From contig JAEWSD010000007.1 in the NCBI GenBank assembly GCA_023398615.1, positions 1-7,600 on the forward strand: DNA of 7,600 nt, given 5' to 3'. A program made the position numbers and the translations under genes. How positions within the stretch are numbered: position 1 is the stretch's first letter; every line of letters begins with the position of its first letter. The notes beneath the pieces are model-generated. The model ran no database searches. It had not been told where the DNA came from and saw nothing but the letters and a program-made list of their open reading frames with translations. Positions 1 to 6,185 of this stretch are shown here, piece after piece. This stretch comes from Bacillota bacterium (GTDB lineage Bacteria > Bacillota > Clostridia > Lachnospirales > Lachnospiraceae).

Positions 1-1
1 G

Positions 2-337
2 TATACGACGGCATACGATATGGGAAGGATAGCAATTGCTGCGGTAAGCAACAGTACCATACGTGAGATTGCCGGAAAATCCGAGGCCAGGAATACCTTC
101 TTAAGCGGGGAGGATGTTACCTGGCACTCTACAAATAAGCTGATTGTATCCGGCAGCGGAGAATATTACCGGTATGCGATCGGCCTGAAAACCGGAAGCA
201 GTTCATTGGCCGGTAATTGTCTGGTATCGGCAGCCAGTAAGGATGAGCATATGTATGTCAGTGTGGTAATGAACTCATCTGCCGCCGGCAGATGGGAGGA
301 TTCCATTGCCCTGTTGAGCTATGGCATAGATAATTAG
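2..337 (+). CDS. D-alanyl-D-alanine carboxypeptidase, C-terminal part (5' end outside window)
   Basis: This is the 3' end of a low-molecular-mass penicillin-binding protein (peptidase S11, DacF/PBP5 type), which removes the terminal D-Ala from peptidoglycan stem peptides outside the membrane. The frame is open from the first codon at base 2 and reads YTTAYDMGRIAIAA, a stretch typical of the family just after the SxN motif. The KTG box is at bases 188-196 in the context YAIGLKTGSSSLAGNCLVSA, which matches the conserved beta-strand containing the third catalytic motif. The SxxK nucleophile and SxN motif lie upstream of the window. The protein ends about 47 residues after the KTG, at the close of the catalytic domain (WEDSIALLSYGIDN). 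It therefore seems to lack the C-terminal beta domain and the amphipathic anchor helix of PBP5. No terminator hairpin follows the TAG; the next promoter starts only 9 bases later. The family call is confident; the exact paralogue is not. Confidence 0.88.
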   Translation, partial: YTTAYDMGRIAIAAVSNSTIREIAGKSEARNTFLSGEDVTWHSTNKLIVSGSGEYYRYAIGLKTGSSSLAGNCLVSAASKDEHMYVSVVMNSSAAGRWEDSIALLSYGIDN

Positions 338-345
338 CCATATGT

Positions 346-379
346 TTGACATGACATTACTTTAAAATTATGATATAAT
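346..379 (+). promoter_or_regulatory. Two overlapping sigma-A promoters in register, upstream of the M16C protease gene
   Basis: Two promoter readings overlap with a five-base offset. The first is TTGACA (346-351), 17 bases, then TATGAT (369-374). The second is ATGACA (351-356), 17 bases, then TATAAT (374-379), with a TG dinucleotide one base before the -10 (371-372), i.e. an extended -10. Both have ideal spacing and at least five of six consensus bases in each box. Expected transcription starts are near 381 and 386, giving a leader of about 90-95 bases before the ATG at 476. The promoter begins right after the carboxypeptidase stop, so the protease and probably era form a new transcription unit. 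This is read from sequence only. Confidence 0.8.
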
Positions 380-381
380 TA

Positions 382-393
382 CCAGGTGACTGG
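382..393 (+). other. Small GNRA-type stem-loop at the predicted 5' end of the protease mRNA
   Basis: CCAG (382-385) and CTGG (390-393) can pair around a GTGA loop, which in RNA is a GNRA-type tetraloop. The hairpin would lie at the extreme 5' end of a transcript starting near 381 but would be cut off in one starting near 386. The stem is only four base pairs, so it could be chance. The remainder of the leader, to 461, shows no further structure or recognisable riboswitch. Confidence 0.25.
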
Positions 394-461
394 AAAACAG
401 TATACTTAAGATAAAAAAACATTCAGCGACAAGGTCATTTAGTATAAATGTATGATGGAAT

Positions 462-468
462 AAGGAGG
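462..468 (+). promoter_or_regulatory. Strong ribosome binding site of the M16C protease gene
   Basis: AAGGAGG, a full match to the Shine-Dalgarno core, lies seven bases before the ATG at 476 and fixes that start. It is the best-matched ribosome binding site in the window. Confidence 0.9.
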
Positions 469-475
469 ATTTAAG

Positions 476-3424
476 ATGCCGAATAATTTAAAAAGCAGCG
501 GCGGGCCGGGTAACCTGCAGGCGTATGACCTGATACGGGAAGAAGAATTAAAGGATATCAACAGTTCAGGACTTTTATTTAAACATAAGAAAACCGGCGC
601 CAGAATTGCCGTTGTCACAAATGATGATAATAATAAAGTATTTTACGTAGGGTTTCGTACGCCGCCGGTAAACAGCACCGGTGTGCCGCATATCATAGAG
701 CATTCCCTGCTGTGCGGCTCCAGGGAATTCCCATCGAAGGACCCGTTTATTGAATTGGCAAAGGGTTCGTTAAATACATTTTTAAATGCAATGACCTATC
801 CGGATAAGACGATTTATCCGGTTGCAAGCTGTAATGATAAGGATTTTCAGAATTTAATCCATGTATATATGGATGCCGTATTCTATCCCAACATTTATAA
901 TAGAAAGGAAATCTTTCAGCAGGAAGGCTGGCATTATGAACTGGAAAATGAGGATGCCGAGCTGAAATATAACGGAGTGGTCTATAATGAGATGAAGGGA
1001 GCTTTTTCTTCCCCGGAGCAGCAGTTGTACCGGACGATTCAGAATTCGCTCTTTCCGGATACCGCTTACGGCGTGGAATCCGGCGGAGACCCTGAGCATA
1101 TACCGGAGCTTACGTATGAGGAATTCCTCAATTTTCATAATAAGTATTATCATCCTTCGAACTGCTATATCTACCTTTACGGGGACTTTGACGTGCAGGA
1201 AAAGCTGGATTGGCTGGACAAGACCTACTTAAATGATTTTGGCGATGAACCGGTGGATTCCGAGATTCATTTGCAGGAGCCTTTTGAGAGGATAAATAAT
1301 GTAGAGGAAAAATATCCTCTGGGGGAGAATGAGGATTGCGCCGGGAATACTTATCTAAGCTATAATGCGGCGATCGGAACCAGCCTGGACCCGGACCTGT
1401 GCATGGCTTTTCAGGTGCTGGAATATGTACTGCTGTCCGCACCCGGGGCACCGCTTAAGCAGGCTTTGCTGGATGCCGGAATCGGAAAGGATATCTTAAG
1501 CAGCTTTGATTCCGAAACCTATCAGCCGATCTTTTCCGTTATCGCCAAGAATGCGGAGAAAGAACAGAAGGACAGCTTCGTTGCCTTGATCCGGTCTACC
1601 CTGGAACAGTTAATGACAGACGGCTTGGATGAAAAATCATTAAAGGCAGCGATCAATTTCTACGAATTTAAATACCGGGAGGCTGATTTCGGACGTTTCC
1701 CCAAAGGGCTTATGTACGGGCTTCAAATGTTAACCAGCTGGCTCTACGATGACTCGGAGCCATTCCTTAAGCTGAATTCCAACCGGATTTTTGATAAACT
1801 GAAGCATAAGGTGGGAACCGATTACTTTACCAGGCTGATCAAGAGATATCTTTTGGATAATACACATAAATCCCTTGTAACGTTAATGCCGCAGTCCGGG
1901 CTGACGGCCGCAAGGGAGGAGCAGTTAAAGGCGAAGCTTGCCGGATATAAGGCCGGCCTGACCGCGGAGCAGCTCAGGAAGATCGTGGAAGAGACAAAGC
2001 ATCTGGAGGAATACCAGGATGAGCCTTCTCCGAAGGAGGACACGGAGAAGATACCTTTACTAAATCGCGAAGACATCGATAAAAAAGCCCAGCCGATATA
2101 CAATTCGGAGCTTGAGGTTGACGGGATATCCCTGGTTCATCATGAGGTATATACCAATGGTATCGCTTATATGAGGCTGCTGTTTGATCTGGAAGAAATT
2201 CCTAAATCATTAACACCTTATATCGGCCTCCTTTCCACGGTATTGGGCTATGTTGATACGGAGCATTACAGTTTTTTGAATCTGTCCAACGAGATTAACA
2301 TTCATACCGGAGGGATTACCTGCGAAGTATCTGCTTTCGGCAAGAAGGGCAGCCCCAAAGAATATCTTCAGACCTTTATTATAGATGTGAAGGTACTTTA
2401 TGAGGAAATGGATTATGCCTTTGACCTGCTTAAGGAAATCATAAGCTTTACAAAGCTTGGTGACAAGAAACGTTTGCTGGAAATTATCTCGGAAGTGAAA
2501 TCCAGGCTGCAGATGCATCTTAGCTCCTCCGGCCATGCCGCGGCGGTAGACAGGGCAATGTCATATTTTTCGGAAGCGGCAAGATTTAACGAGGAGACGA
2601 GAGGAATTACGTATTATAAGTTCATCGAAGGCTTAGAGGCAGATTTTGAGAACCAGGTGGATGATTTGATCGGGAACCTGCAGCAGCTGATGAATTATAT
2701 CTTCCGGAAGGAGAATCTGATTATAAGTTTTACTTCCGATCAGGAAGGGCTTAATACGCTGCAAGGCAAGCTCATGCCGTTCGTTGAACAGCTCAAGGAA
2801 GAGCCTGTCCATACCGTAGCCGAGCATTATGCGCTGAAAGGACTGAATGAAGGCTTCAAGACTTCGGGCCAGGTTCAGTATGTCGCACGCGCCGGTAATT
2901 TCATGAATGCCGGGTATCGGTATACCGGCGCTCTTGAGGTTCTCAAAACCATAATGAGCTATGATTATCTGTGGAACAATGTGCGCGTGAAGGGCGGAGC
3001 TTACGGTTGTATGTGCGGTTTCTCAAATGTAACCGGCAACGGTTACTTTACCTCCTACCGGGACCCTAATCTGAAGGAAACAAATGAAATTTTTGAAAGA
3101 GCGTCGGATTATGTCAGAAACTTTACCGCAGATGAGAGAGATCTGACTAAGTATATTATTGGGACGATAAGCGGGGTGGATACCCCAAGGACACCCGCTA
3201 CGAAAGGGAATGTATCGATGGGAGCTTATCTCTCCGGAACTACGGAAGAGGATATTCAAAGAGAACGTGATGAAATACTGAACGTGACACTGGAGGGTAT
3301 CCGCGGCCTGGCAGGTATCGTAAAAGCCGTTCTGGATGCGGGGAATATATGTGTTATCGGAAATGAAAAGAGAATCGATGAGAATAAGGATATGTTCTTG
3401 GAAGTGAAAACACTGATTAAGTAA
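476..3424 (+). CDS. M16C-family zinc metalloprotease (insulinase/PreP/falcilysin type), cytosolic
   Basis: A 982-residue oligopeptide-degrading zinc metalloprotease of subfamily M16C, similar to mitochondrial presequence protease PreP. The inverted zinc motif HIIEH is at residues 72-76: H72 and H76 bind zinc, E75 is the catalytic base, and the third ligand is E172 in VVYNEMKG, 96 residues after H76, the normal family distance. The C-terminal half carries the Arg/Tyr pair expected for substrate binding (R837 and Y843, within RVKGGAYGC). Two M16 half-shells flank a charged helical linker at about residues 475-530. The length is normal for single-chain M16C enzymes, and all visible active-site residues are intact. 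There is no signal peptide or membrane segment, so it should act on peptides inside the cell, in a closed two-halved chamber. It has its own strong promoter and lies 35 bases upstream of era, so co-transcription is likely. Family assignment is secure; its bacterial substrate is unknown. Confidence 0.95.
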   Translation: MPNNLKSSGGPGNLQAYDLIREEELKDINSSGLLFKHKKTGARIAVVTNDDNNKVFYVGFRTPPVNSTGVPHIIEHSLLCGSREFPSKDPFIELAKGSLNTFLNAMTYPDKTIYPVASCNDKDFQNLIHVYMDAVFYPNIYNRKEIFQQEGWHYELENEDAELKYNGVVYNEMKGAFSSPEQQLYRTIQNSLFPDTAYGVESGGDPEHIPELTYEEFLNFHNKYYHPSNCYIYLYGDFDVQEKLDWLDKTYLNDFGDEPVDSEIHLQEPFERINNVEEKYPLGENEDCAGNTYLSYNAAIGTSLDPDLCMAFQVLEYVLLSAPGAPLKQALLDAGIGKDILSSFDSETYQPIFSVIAKNAEKEQKDSFVALIRSTLEQLMTDGLDEKSLKAAINFYEFKYREADFGRFPKGLMYGLQMLTSWLYDDSEPFLKLNSNRIFDKLKHKVGTDYFTRLIKRYLLDNTHKSLVTLMPQSGLTAAREEQLKAKLAGYKAGLTAEQLRKIVEETKHLEEYQDEPSPKEDTEKIPLLNREDIDKKAQPIYNSELEVDGISLVHHEVYTNGIAYMRLLFDLEEIPKSLTPYIGLLSTVLGYVDTEHYSFLNLSNEINIHTGGITCEVSAFGKKGSPKEYLQTFIIDVKVLYEEMDYAFDLLKEIISFTKLGDKKRLLEIISEVKSRLQMHLSSSGHAAAVDRAMSYFSEAARFNEETRGITYYKFIEGLEADFENQVDDLIGNLQQLMNYIFRKENLIISFTSDQEGLNTLQGKLMPFVEQLKEEPVHTVAEHYALKGLNEGFKTSGQVQYVARAGNFMNAGYRYTGALEVLKTIMSYDYLWNNVRVKGGAYGCMCGFSNVTGNGYFTSYRDPNLKETNEIFERASDYVRNFTADERDLTKYIIGTISGVDTPRTPATKGNVSMGAYLSGTTEEDIQRERDEILNVTLEGIRGLAGIVKAVLDAGNICVIGNEKRIDENKDMFLEVKTLIK

Positions 3425-3459
3425 TTGAATTATTCCATAGCAGAAAAGGAAAACAACAT

Positions 3460-4365
3460 ATGAAAAATGGATATAAATCCGGCTTTGTAACCCTGATCGG
3501 ACGTCCCAATGTCGGCAAATCCACCTTGATGAACAGCCTGATCGGACAAAAGATCGCAATTACGTCGAATAAACCTCAGACTACAAGAAACAGGATACAG
3601 ACGGTATATACCGATCGGCAGGGGCAGATCATATTCCTGGATACGCCGGGTATTCACAAGGCGAAAAATAAACTTGGAGAATATATGGTCAGTGTTGCGG
3701 AAAGAACCTTAAACGAGGTGGATGTCATATTGTGGCTGGTGGAACCTACCGAATTTATCGGCGCGGGCGAGCGTCACATTGCGGAACAGCTTAATAAAGT
3801 AAGGACTCCGGTAATCCTCGTCATTAATAAAGTGGATACGGTGAAAAAGGAGGATATCCTGAAATATATTGCTGCTTATAAAGATGTCTGCCCGTTTGCG
3901 GATATTGTTCCGGTATCGGCTTTAAAAGGAGATAATACCGCTCTGCTTACCGAAACAATCTTTAAACTTTTACCGGAAGGACCGCAATATTATGATGAGG
4001 ATACCGTTACCGACCAGCCGGAGCGGCAAATCGTGGCGGAAATCATACGCGAAAAAGCCCTGCATCTTTTAGATGATGAGATACCCCACGGCATAGCGGT
4101 ATCCATTGAGCGGATGAAGGAACGTAAAAGCGGTGATATCATCGATATTGAAGCTACCATAATATGCGAAAGGGATTCCCATAAAGGCATAATCATCGGG
4201 AAAAAGGGTGAAAAGCTTAAAAGGATCGGCATGATGTCCAGACAGGAAATGGAGAACCTGCTGGATATGCATGTTAATCTTCAAATATGGGTAAAGGTGA
4301 AGAAGGATTGGAGAGACAGTGACTTTTTACTAAAAAATTACGGATATGACAAAGGAAACATATAA
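3460..4365 (+). CDS. era: GTPase Era, ribosome small-subunit assembly factor
   Basis: Era binds near the 3' end of 16S rRNA and couples GTP hydrolysis to 30S maturation. At 301 residues the protein has family-typical length. G1 (P-loop) is GRPNVGKS at residues 14-21; the switch I threonines are T41/T42 in PQTTRN; G3 is DTPG at 61-64; G4 is NKVD at 123-126; and G5 is SALK at 153-156. The C-terminal KH RNA-binding domain has its GxxG loop at 247-250 (IIIGKKG) and closes with the usual LQIWVKVKKDWR segment. The start at 3460 follows AAGGA (3446-3450) by nine bases. The 35-base gap to the protease gene holds no promoter or terminator, so the two are probably co-transcribed. The neighbourhood era - yqzL-like - recO matches the conserved Firmicutes order. 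Confidence 0.98.
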   Translation: MKNGYKSGFVTLIGRPNVGKSTLMNSLIGQKIAITSNKPQTTRNRIQTVYTDRQGQIIFLDTPGIHKAKNKLGEYMVSVAERTLNEVDVILWLVEPTEFIGAGERHIAEQLNKVRTPVILVINKVDTVKKEDILKYIAAYKDVCPFADIVPVSALKGDNTALLTETIFKLLPEGPQYYDEDTVTDQPERQIVAEIIREKALHLLDDEIPHGIAVSIERMKERKSGDIIDIEATIICERDSHKGIIIGKKGEKLKRIGMMSRQEMENLLDMHVNLQIWVKVKKDWRDSDFLLKNYGYDKGNI

Positions 4366-4389
4366 ATAATTTGTCAAGCCCCCTGTCAT
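4346..4389 (+). other. Competing inverted repeats across the era stop codon
   Basis: TGACAAA (4347-4353) is the exact complement of TTTGTCA (4370-4376), across a 16-base loop that includes the era stop. The same left arm (ATGACA, 4346-4351) can instead pair with TGTCAT (4384-4389). The two stems are mutually exclusive. Neither is GC-rich, and neither is followed by a T-tract, so they are not an intrinsic terminator. They could be an mRNA stability element or chance. Confidence 0.25.
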
Positions 4390-4399
4390 GGGATATTCT
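4371..4399 (+). promoter_or_regulatory. Possible sigma-A promoter upstream of the yqzL-like gene and recO
   Basis: TTGTCA (4371-4376, five of six consensus) is followed after exactly 17 bases by TATTCT (4394-4399, four of six). A start near 4406 would give a leader of about 90 bases before the ATG at 4496. The 130-base spacing after era, much longer than the gap before it, makes a separate promoter plausible. The -10 box is mediocre, and read-through from era is equally possible. Confidence 0.35.
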
Positions 4400-4408
4400 T
4401 ATCAGTTT

Positions 4409-4423
4409 AGAACCGGAAGTTCT
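4409..4423 (+). other. Short stem-loop in the era-yqzL spacer
   Basis: AGAAC (4409-4413) and GTTCT (4419-4423) pair perfectly around a five-base CGGAA loop. If the candidate promoter is real, this hairpin would lie within the first few bases of its transcript. The stem is short and no T-tract follows, so no terminator role is claimed. Confidence 0.25.
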
Positions 4424-4438
4424 GGAGAGAATAATTAA

Positions 4439-4483
4439 TAATTTCAATAGAATTTCGATAACACCTGAGTAATTTCAATAGAA
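4439..4483 (+). repeat. 14-base direct repeat upstream of the yqzL-like start
   Basis: TAATTTCAATAGAA occurs exactly at 4439-4452 and again at 4470-4483, a period of 31 bases. Extending both copies to 31-base units (4439-4469 and 4470-4500) gives 21 matching positions, including a shared TGAG at the end. This hints at an old tandem duplication that now places the second copy just before the ribosome binding site. The exact repeat is directly visible; its origin is inference. Confidence 0.7.
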
Positions 4484-4495
4484 GGGGGTTCATTA

Positions 4496-4687
4496 ATGAG
4501 AAATCCGGAATACTGGAAAAGATTTGAGAAGACAGGAAACATTAGTGATTATTTAAATTACATTGCATGTACCGATGAGAATTGCACACGGCACATGGCG
4601 GAAGAGGAAGAAGAAGGTGGATTCGGTGGCGGCGGAATCGACAGTGACAGGGATAGTGTTATCCGTAATGCCGATTGGGGATTATGA
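4496..4687 (+). CDS. YqzL-like small protein, overlapping the start of recO
   Basis: A 63-residue protein encoded between era and recO, the position occupied by yqzL in Bacillus. The N-terminal part has the pattern W-x-x-F-x-x-T-G-x-x-x-x-Y-L (W7, F10, T13-G14, Y19-L20), which I recall as the recognisable core of YqzL-family proteins; no function is established for them. The tail is low-complexity: five consecutive Glu (36-40), then a Gly-rich run (41-47), then a charged end. Cysteines C25 and C30 are the only two. The ATG is preceded by AAGGGGG (4482-4488) at seven bases, a usable ribosome binding site. The last 71 or so bases overlap recO in a different frame, so the two are probably translationally linked. 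Assignment rests on position and a short motif, hence moderate confidence in the name and higher confidence that it is translated. Confidence 0.68.
   Translation: MRNPEYWKRFEKTGNISDYLNYIACTDENCTRHMAEEEEEGGFGGGGIDSDRDSVIRNADWGL
4604..4608 (+). promoter_or_regulatory. Ribosome binding site for recO, inside the yqzL-like gene
   Basis: GAGGA lies eight bases before the GTG at 4617, within the purine-rich Glu-coding run of the upstream gene. A second possible site, AAGGTGG (4614-4620), lies five bases before an alternative GTG at 4626. These sites support a GTG start in the 4617-4626 region in preference to the upstream TTG at 4563 or ATG at 4575, which lack good sites. Confidence 0.5.
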
Positions 4688-5375
4688 TAAACGCCTTGTC
4701 ATATTGACAAAGGAACGAGGTAAGATAACGGCATTTGCAAAAGGCGCTAGAAAACCGAATAGTGCCTTTTTAGCGTGCAGTCAGCCGTTTACCTTCGGGG
4801 AATTTGAACTTTATGCCGGAAGGAATGCCTATAACGTAATGTCCGCTAACATATCGAATTATTTCGAGGAGCTTCGGAAGGATCCGGAGGCGGCTTATTA
4901 TGGCCTGTATTTTTGTGAGACCGCGGATTACTTCACGCACGAAAATGATGATGCCGTACAGATTCTAAAGCTGCTGTATCAGACCTTGAGGGCTTTAACA
5001 CAGACATCCATTAACCGAATGCTGATCCGTTTGGTGTTCGAGCTGAAGATACTGGCATTAAACGGGGAAGCTCCCCAGGTATTTGAATGTGTCAAATGCG
5101 GGAACGCCGGGCCGGCATATTATTTCAGCAGTGAAGCCGGAGGTACGGTATGCGGCGACTGCCGCGGGAGATATACGGACTGTATAAAAATCGGTGATTC
5201 CGCTATCTATGCCCTTCAATACATAATTACTTCGGATATCCAAAAGCTGTATACCTTTACCGTATCAAACGAGGTGATGGCAGAACTTAACAGCTGTATC
5301 GGAAATTACAGAAGAAGGTATATAGACAGAGATATGAAATCCTTGGTATTATTAGAAAAGCTTTTCAAAATATAA
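4617..5375 (+). CDS. recO: DNA repair protein RecO
   Basis: RecO works with RecR (and RecF) to load RecA onto SSB-coated single-stranded DNA and anneals complementary strands in recombinational repair. The N-terminal OB-fold is recognisable from VTGIVLSVMPIGDYDKR followed by LTKERGKITAFAKGARK. The C-terminal helical domain carries a four-cysteine zinc site, CVKC at residues 158-161 and CGDC at 179-182 (counted from 4617). From GTG 4617 the protein has 252 residues, and from GTG 4626 it has 249; both are normal. The frame stays open upstream to a TTG at 4563, but the added residues (rich in Arg/Lys) merely shadow the Glu-coding tract of the overlapping yqzL-like gene. Homologues usually begin five to nine residues before VTG, which fits 4617 or 4626. 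No terminator follows; the next promoter begins eight bases after the stop. The identity is secure and the exact start is not. Confidence 0.95.
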   Translation: MDSVAAESTVTGIVLSVMPIGDYDKRLVILTKERGKITAFAKGARKPNSAFLACSQPFTFGEFELYAGRNAYNVMSANISNYFEELRKDPEAAYYGLYFCETADYFTHENDDAVQILKLLYQTLRALTQTSINRMLIRLVFELKILALNGEAPQVFECVKCGNAGPAYYFSSEAGGTVCGDCRGRYTDCIKIGDSAIYALQYIITSDIQKLYTFTVSNEVMAELNSCIGNYRRRYIDRDMKSLVLLEKLFKI

Positions 5376-5382
5376 AATAGAG

Positions 5383-5411
5383 TTGAAAATAATCCGGTTT
5401 AAGGTTACAAT
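5383..5411 (+). promoter_or_regulatory. Sigma-A promoter of the lipoprotein gene
   Basis: TTGAAA (5383-5388) and TACAAT (5406-5411) are separated by exactly 17 bases, and each matches five of six consensus positions. The predicted start near 5418 leaves a leader of about 35 bases before the ATG at 5453. It sits immediately after recO with no terminator between, so the lipoprotein can be transcribed both independently and by read-through. Confidence 0.72.
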
Positions 5412-5438
5412 GGTAAAAAACTTATTTGATGTCTAGAT

Positions 5439-5444
5439 GGAGGA
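5439..5444 (+). promoter_or_regulatory. Ribosome binding site deciding the lipoprotein start
   Basis: GGAGGA lies eight bases before the ATG at 5453. It overlaps codons that would be internal if the in-frame TTG at 5426 were used, so it selects 5453 as the start. Confidence 0.8.
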
Positions 5445-5452
5445 AACTATTT

Positions 5453-6049
5453 ATGAAAAAAGCAGCTCTTTATACAATTCTGGCTTTATGTTTTATGATG
5501 CTGGCCGGTTGTAAAAGGGAAGAAAAAGTAATATCTGCCGAGGACGTAAAGAGCAATACGGTATTGGTCAGGAATAACGGTACCGTACAATCGGCAACTG
5601 TGGAAGCATTTGATAAAGATTATTACAGTCTTTCCGGATTAAGTGATTTTATTACGCAGGAGATAACGAAATATAACGGTGATGCAGGGGAGGAAGCCAT
5701 TACATTAAGCAACCTGGATCAAAAAGAAGGAAATGCTGTACTTATACTAAACTATACAAATTTAAGCCACTACAGTCAGTTCAACCAGACCGAAACCGTC
5801 CTGACATCCGTGCAGGCGGCACAAAACGGTGATATCGCTCTGCCGGATACGTTTATAAATGCCAAGAATAACGAGACGGTATCTAAAGATGAGATATTAA
5901 AAAATGAGAAATATAAGATTCTGGTGGTCCATGAGATGACGGATGTAATGGTTGACGGTTCCGTGAAATATTATTCCGGCGGAACATTAGCGGATAAATC
6001 CAGGGTACAGACATCAGAAGGAGAGACTTTCATAGTGTATAAGCCATAA
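5453..6049 (+). CDS. Uncharacterised lipoprotein
   Basis: I do not recognise the family. The protein has 198 residues and begins with a classic lipoprotein signal: a KK pair, a hydrophobic stretch, and the lipobox LAGC with the lipidated cysteine at C20. It should be lipid-anchored on the outer face of the cytoplasmic membrane. The mature part (about 178 residues) has no other cysteine and no membrane segment, and is rich in Asn, Asp, Lys, Thr and Ser. It looks like a small alternating strand/helix domain: a strand-like VLVRNNGTVQSATVEAF, a helix-like segment around LSDFITQEITKY, then AVLILNYTNLSHYSQFNQ and YKILVVHEMTDVMVDGSVKYY. The start at 5453 is chosen over the TTG at 5426 because the ribosome binding site and a normal signal peptide both fit it. 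It has its own promoter and lies between recO and glyS, with no visible functional link to either. Function unknown. Confidence 0.9.
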   Translation: MKKAALYTILALCFMMLAGCKREEKVISAEDVKSNTVLVRNNGTVQSATVEAFDKDYYSLSGLSDFITQEITKYNGDAGEEAITLSNLDQKEGNAVLILNYTNLSHYSQFNQTETVLTSVQAAQNGDIALPDTFINAKNNETVSKDEILKNEKYKILVVHEMTDVMVDGSVKYYSGGTLADKSRVQTSEGETFIVYKP

Positions 6050-6099
6050 TGGACAGAAGCTTTATAATCAGAGACAATATAACAGATTTGATCTTATTT

Positions 6100-6131
6100 A
6101 TTGGGGCTGTTGCAAAACTTACAGCCTCAAT
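6100..6131 (+). terminator. Stem-loop between the lipoprotein gene and glyS, possible weak terminator
   Basis: ATTGGGGCTGT (6100-6110) pairs with ACAGCCTCAAT (6121-6131) over eleven base pairs with one G-T wobble, around a ten-base loop. The core is GC-rich. The 3' side continues as TTAATCC, with no real T-tract, so termination would be partial. It lies 50 bases after the lipoprotein stop and 59 bases before the glyS start, a place where an end to the upstream transcript is expected. The rest of the 6050-6190 spacer holds an isolated TATAAT (6063-6068) and TAAAAT (6148-6153), neither with a convincing -35 box. Confidence 0.55.
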
Positions 6132-6180
6132 TTAATCCATAAATACATAAAATTTAGAAAGCCGAAATGTACAGGCAGAT

Positions 6181-6185
6181 GGGAG
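6181..6185 (+). promoter_or_regulatory. Ribosome binding site deciding the glyS start
   Basis: GGGAG lies five bases before the ATG at 6191. It favours 6191 over the in-frame ATGs at 6167 and 6179, which lack comparable sites and would add residues before the usual MEKTMEKIVALAKARG beginning. Confidence 0.6.

Noticed and set aside
3023..3559. Open frame on the - strand across the protease-era junction (178 codons)
   Set aside because: It overlaps two clearly real + strand genes, and its translation resembles no protein family I know.
4563..4616. N-terminal extension of RecO from TTG 4563 or ATG 4575
   Set aside because: It would add an Arg/Lys-rich leader not seen in RecO, without a good ribosome binding site; the bases are explained by the overlapping yqzL-like gene.
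5426..5452. Upstream TTG start for the lipoprotein
   Set aside because: It would put nine extra residues before a normal lipoprotein signal, and the GGAGGA ribosome binding site lies inside that extension, pointing to ATG 5453.
6100..6131. Inverted repeat with GGGGCTGTTGCAAAA read as an insertion-sequence end
   Set aside because: The start resembles some transposon terminal repeats, but both arms lie 21 bases apart at most, there is no transposase or second end in the window, and a hairpin between genes explains it.
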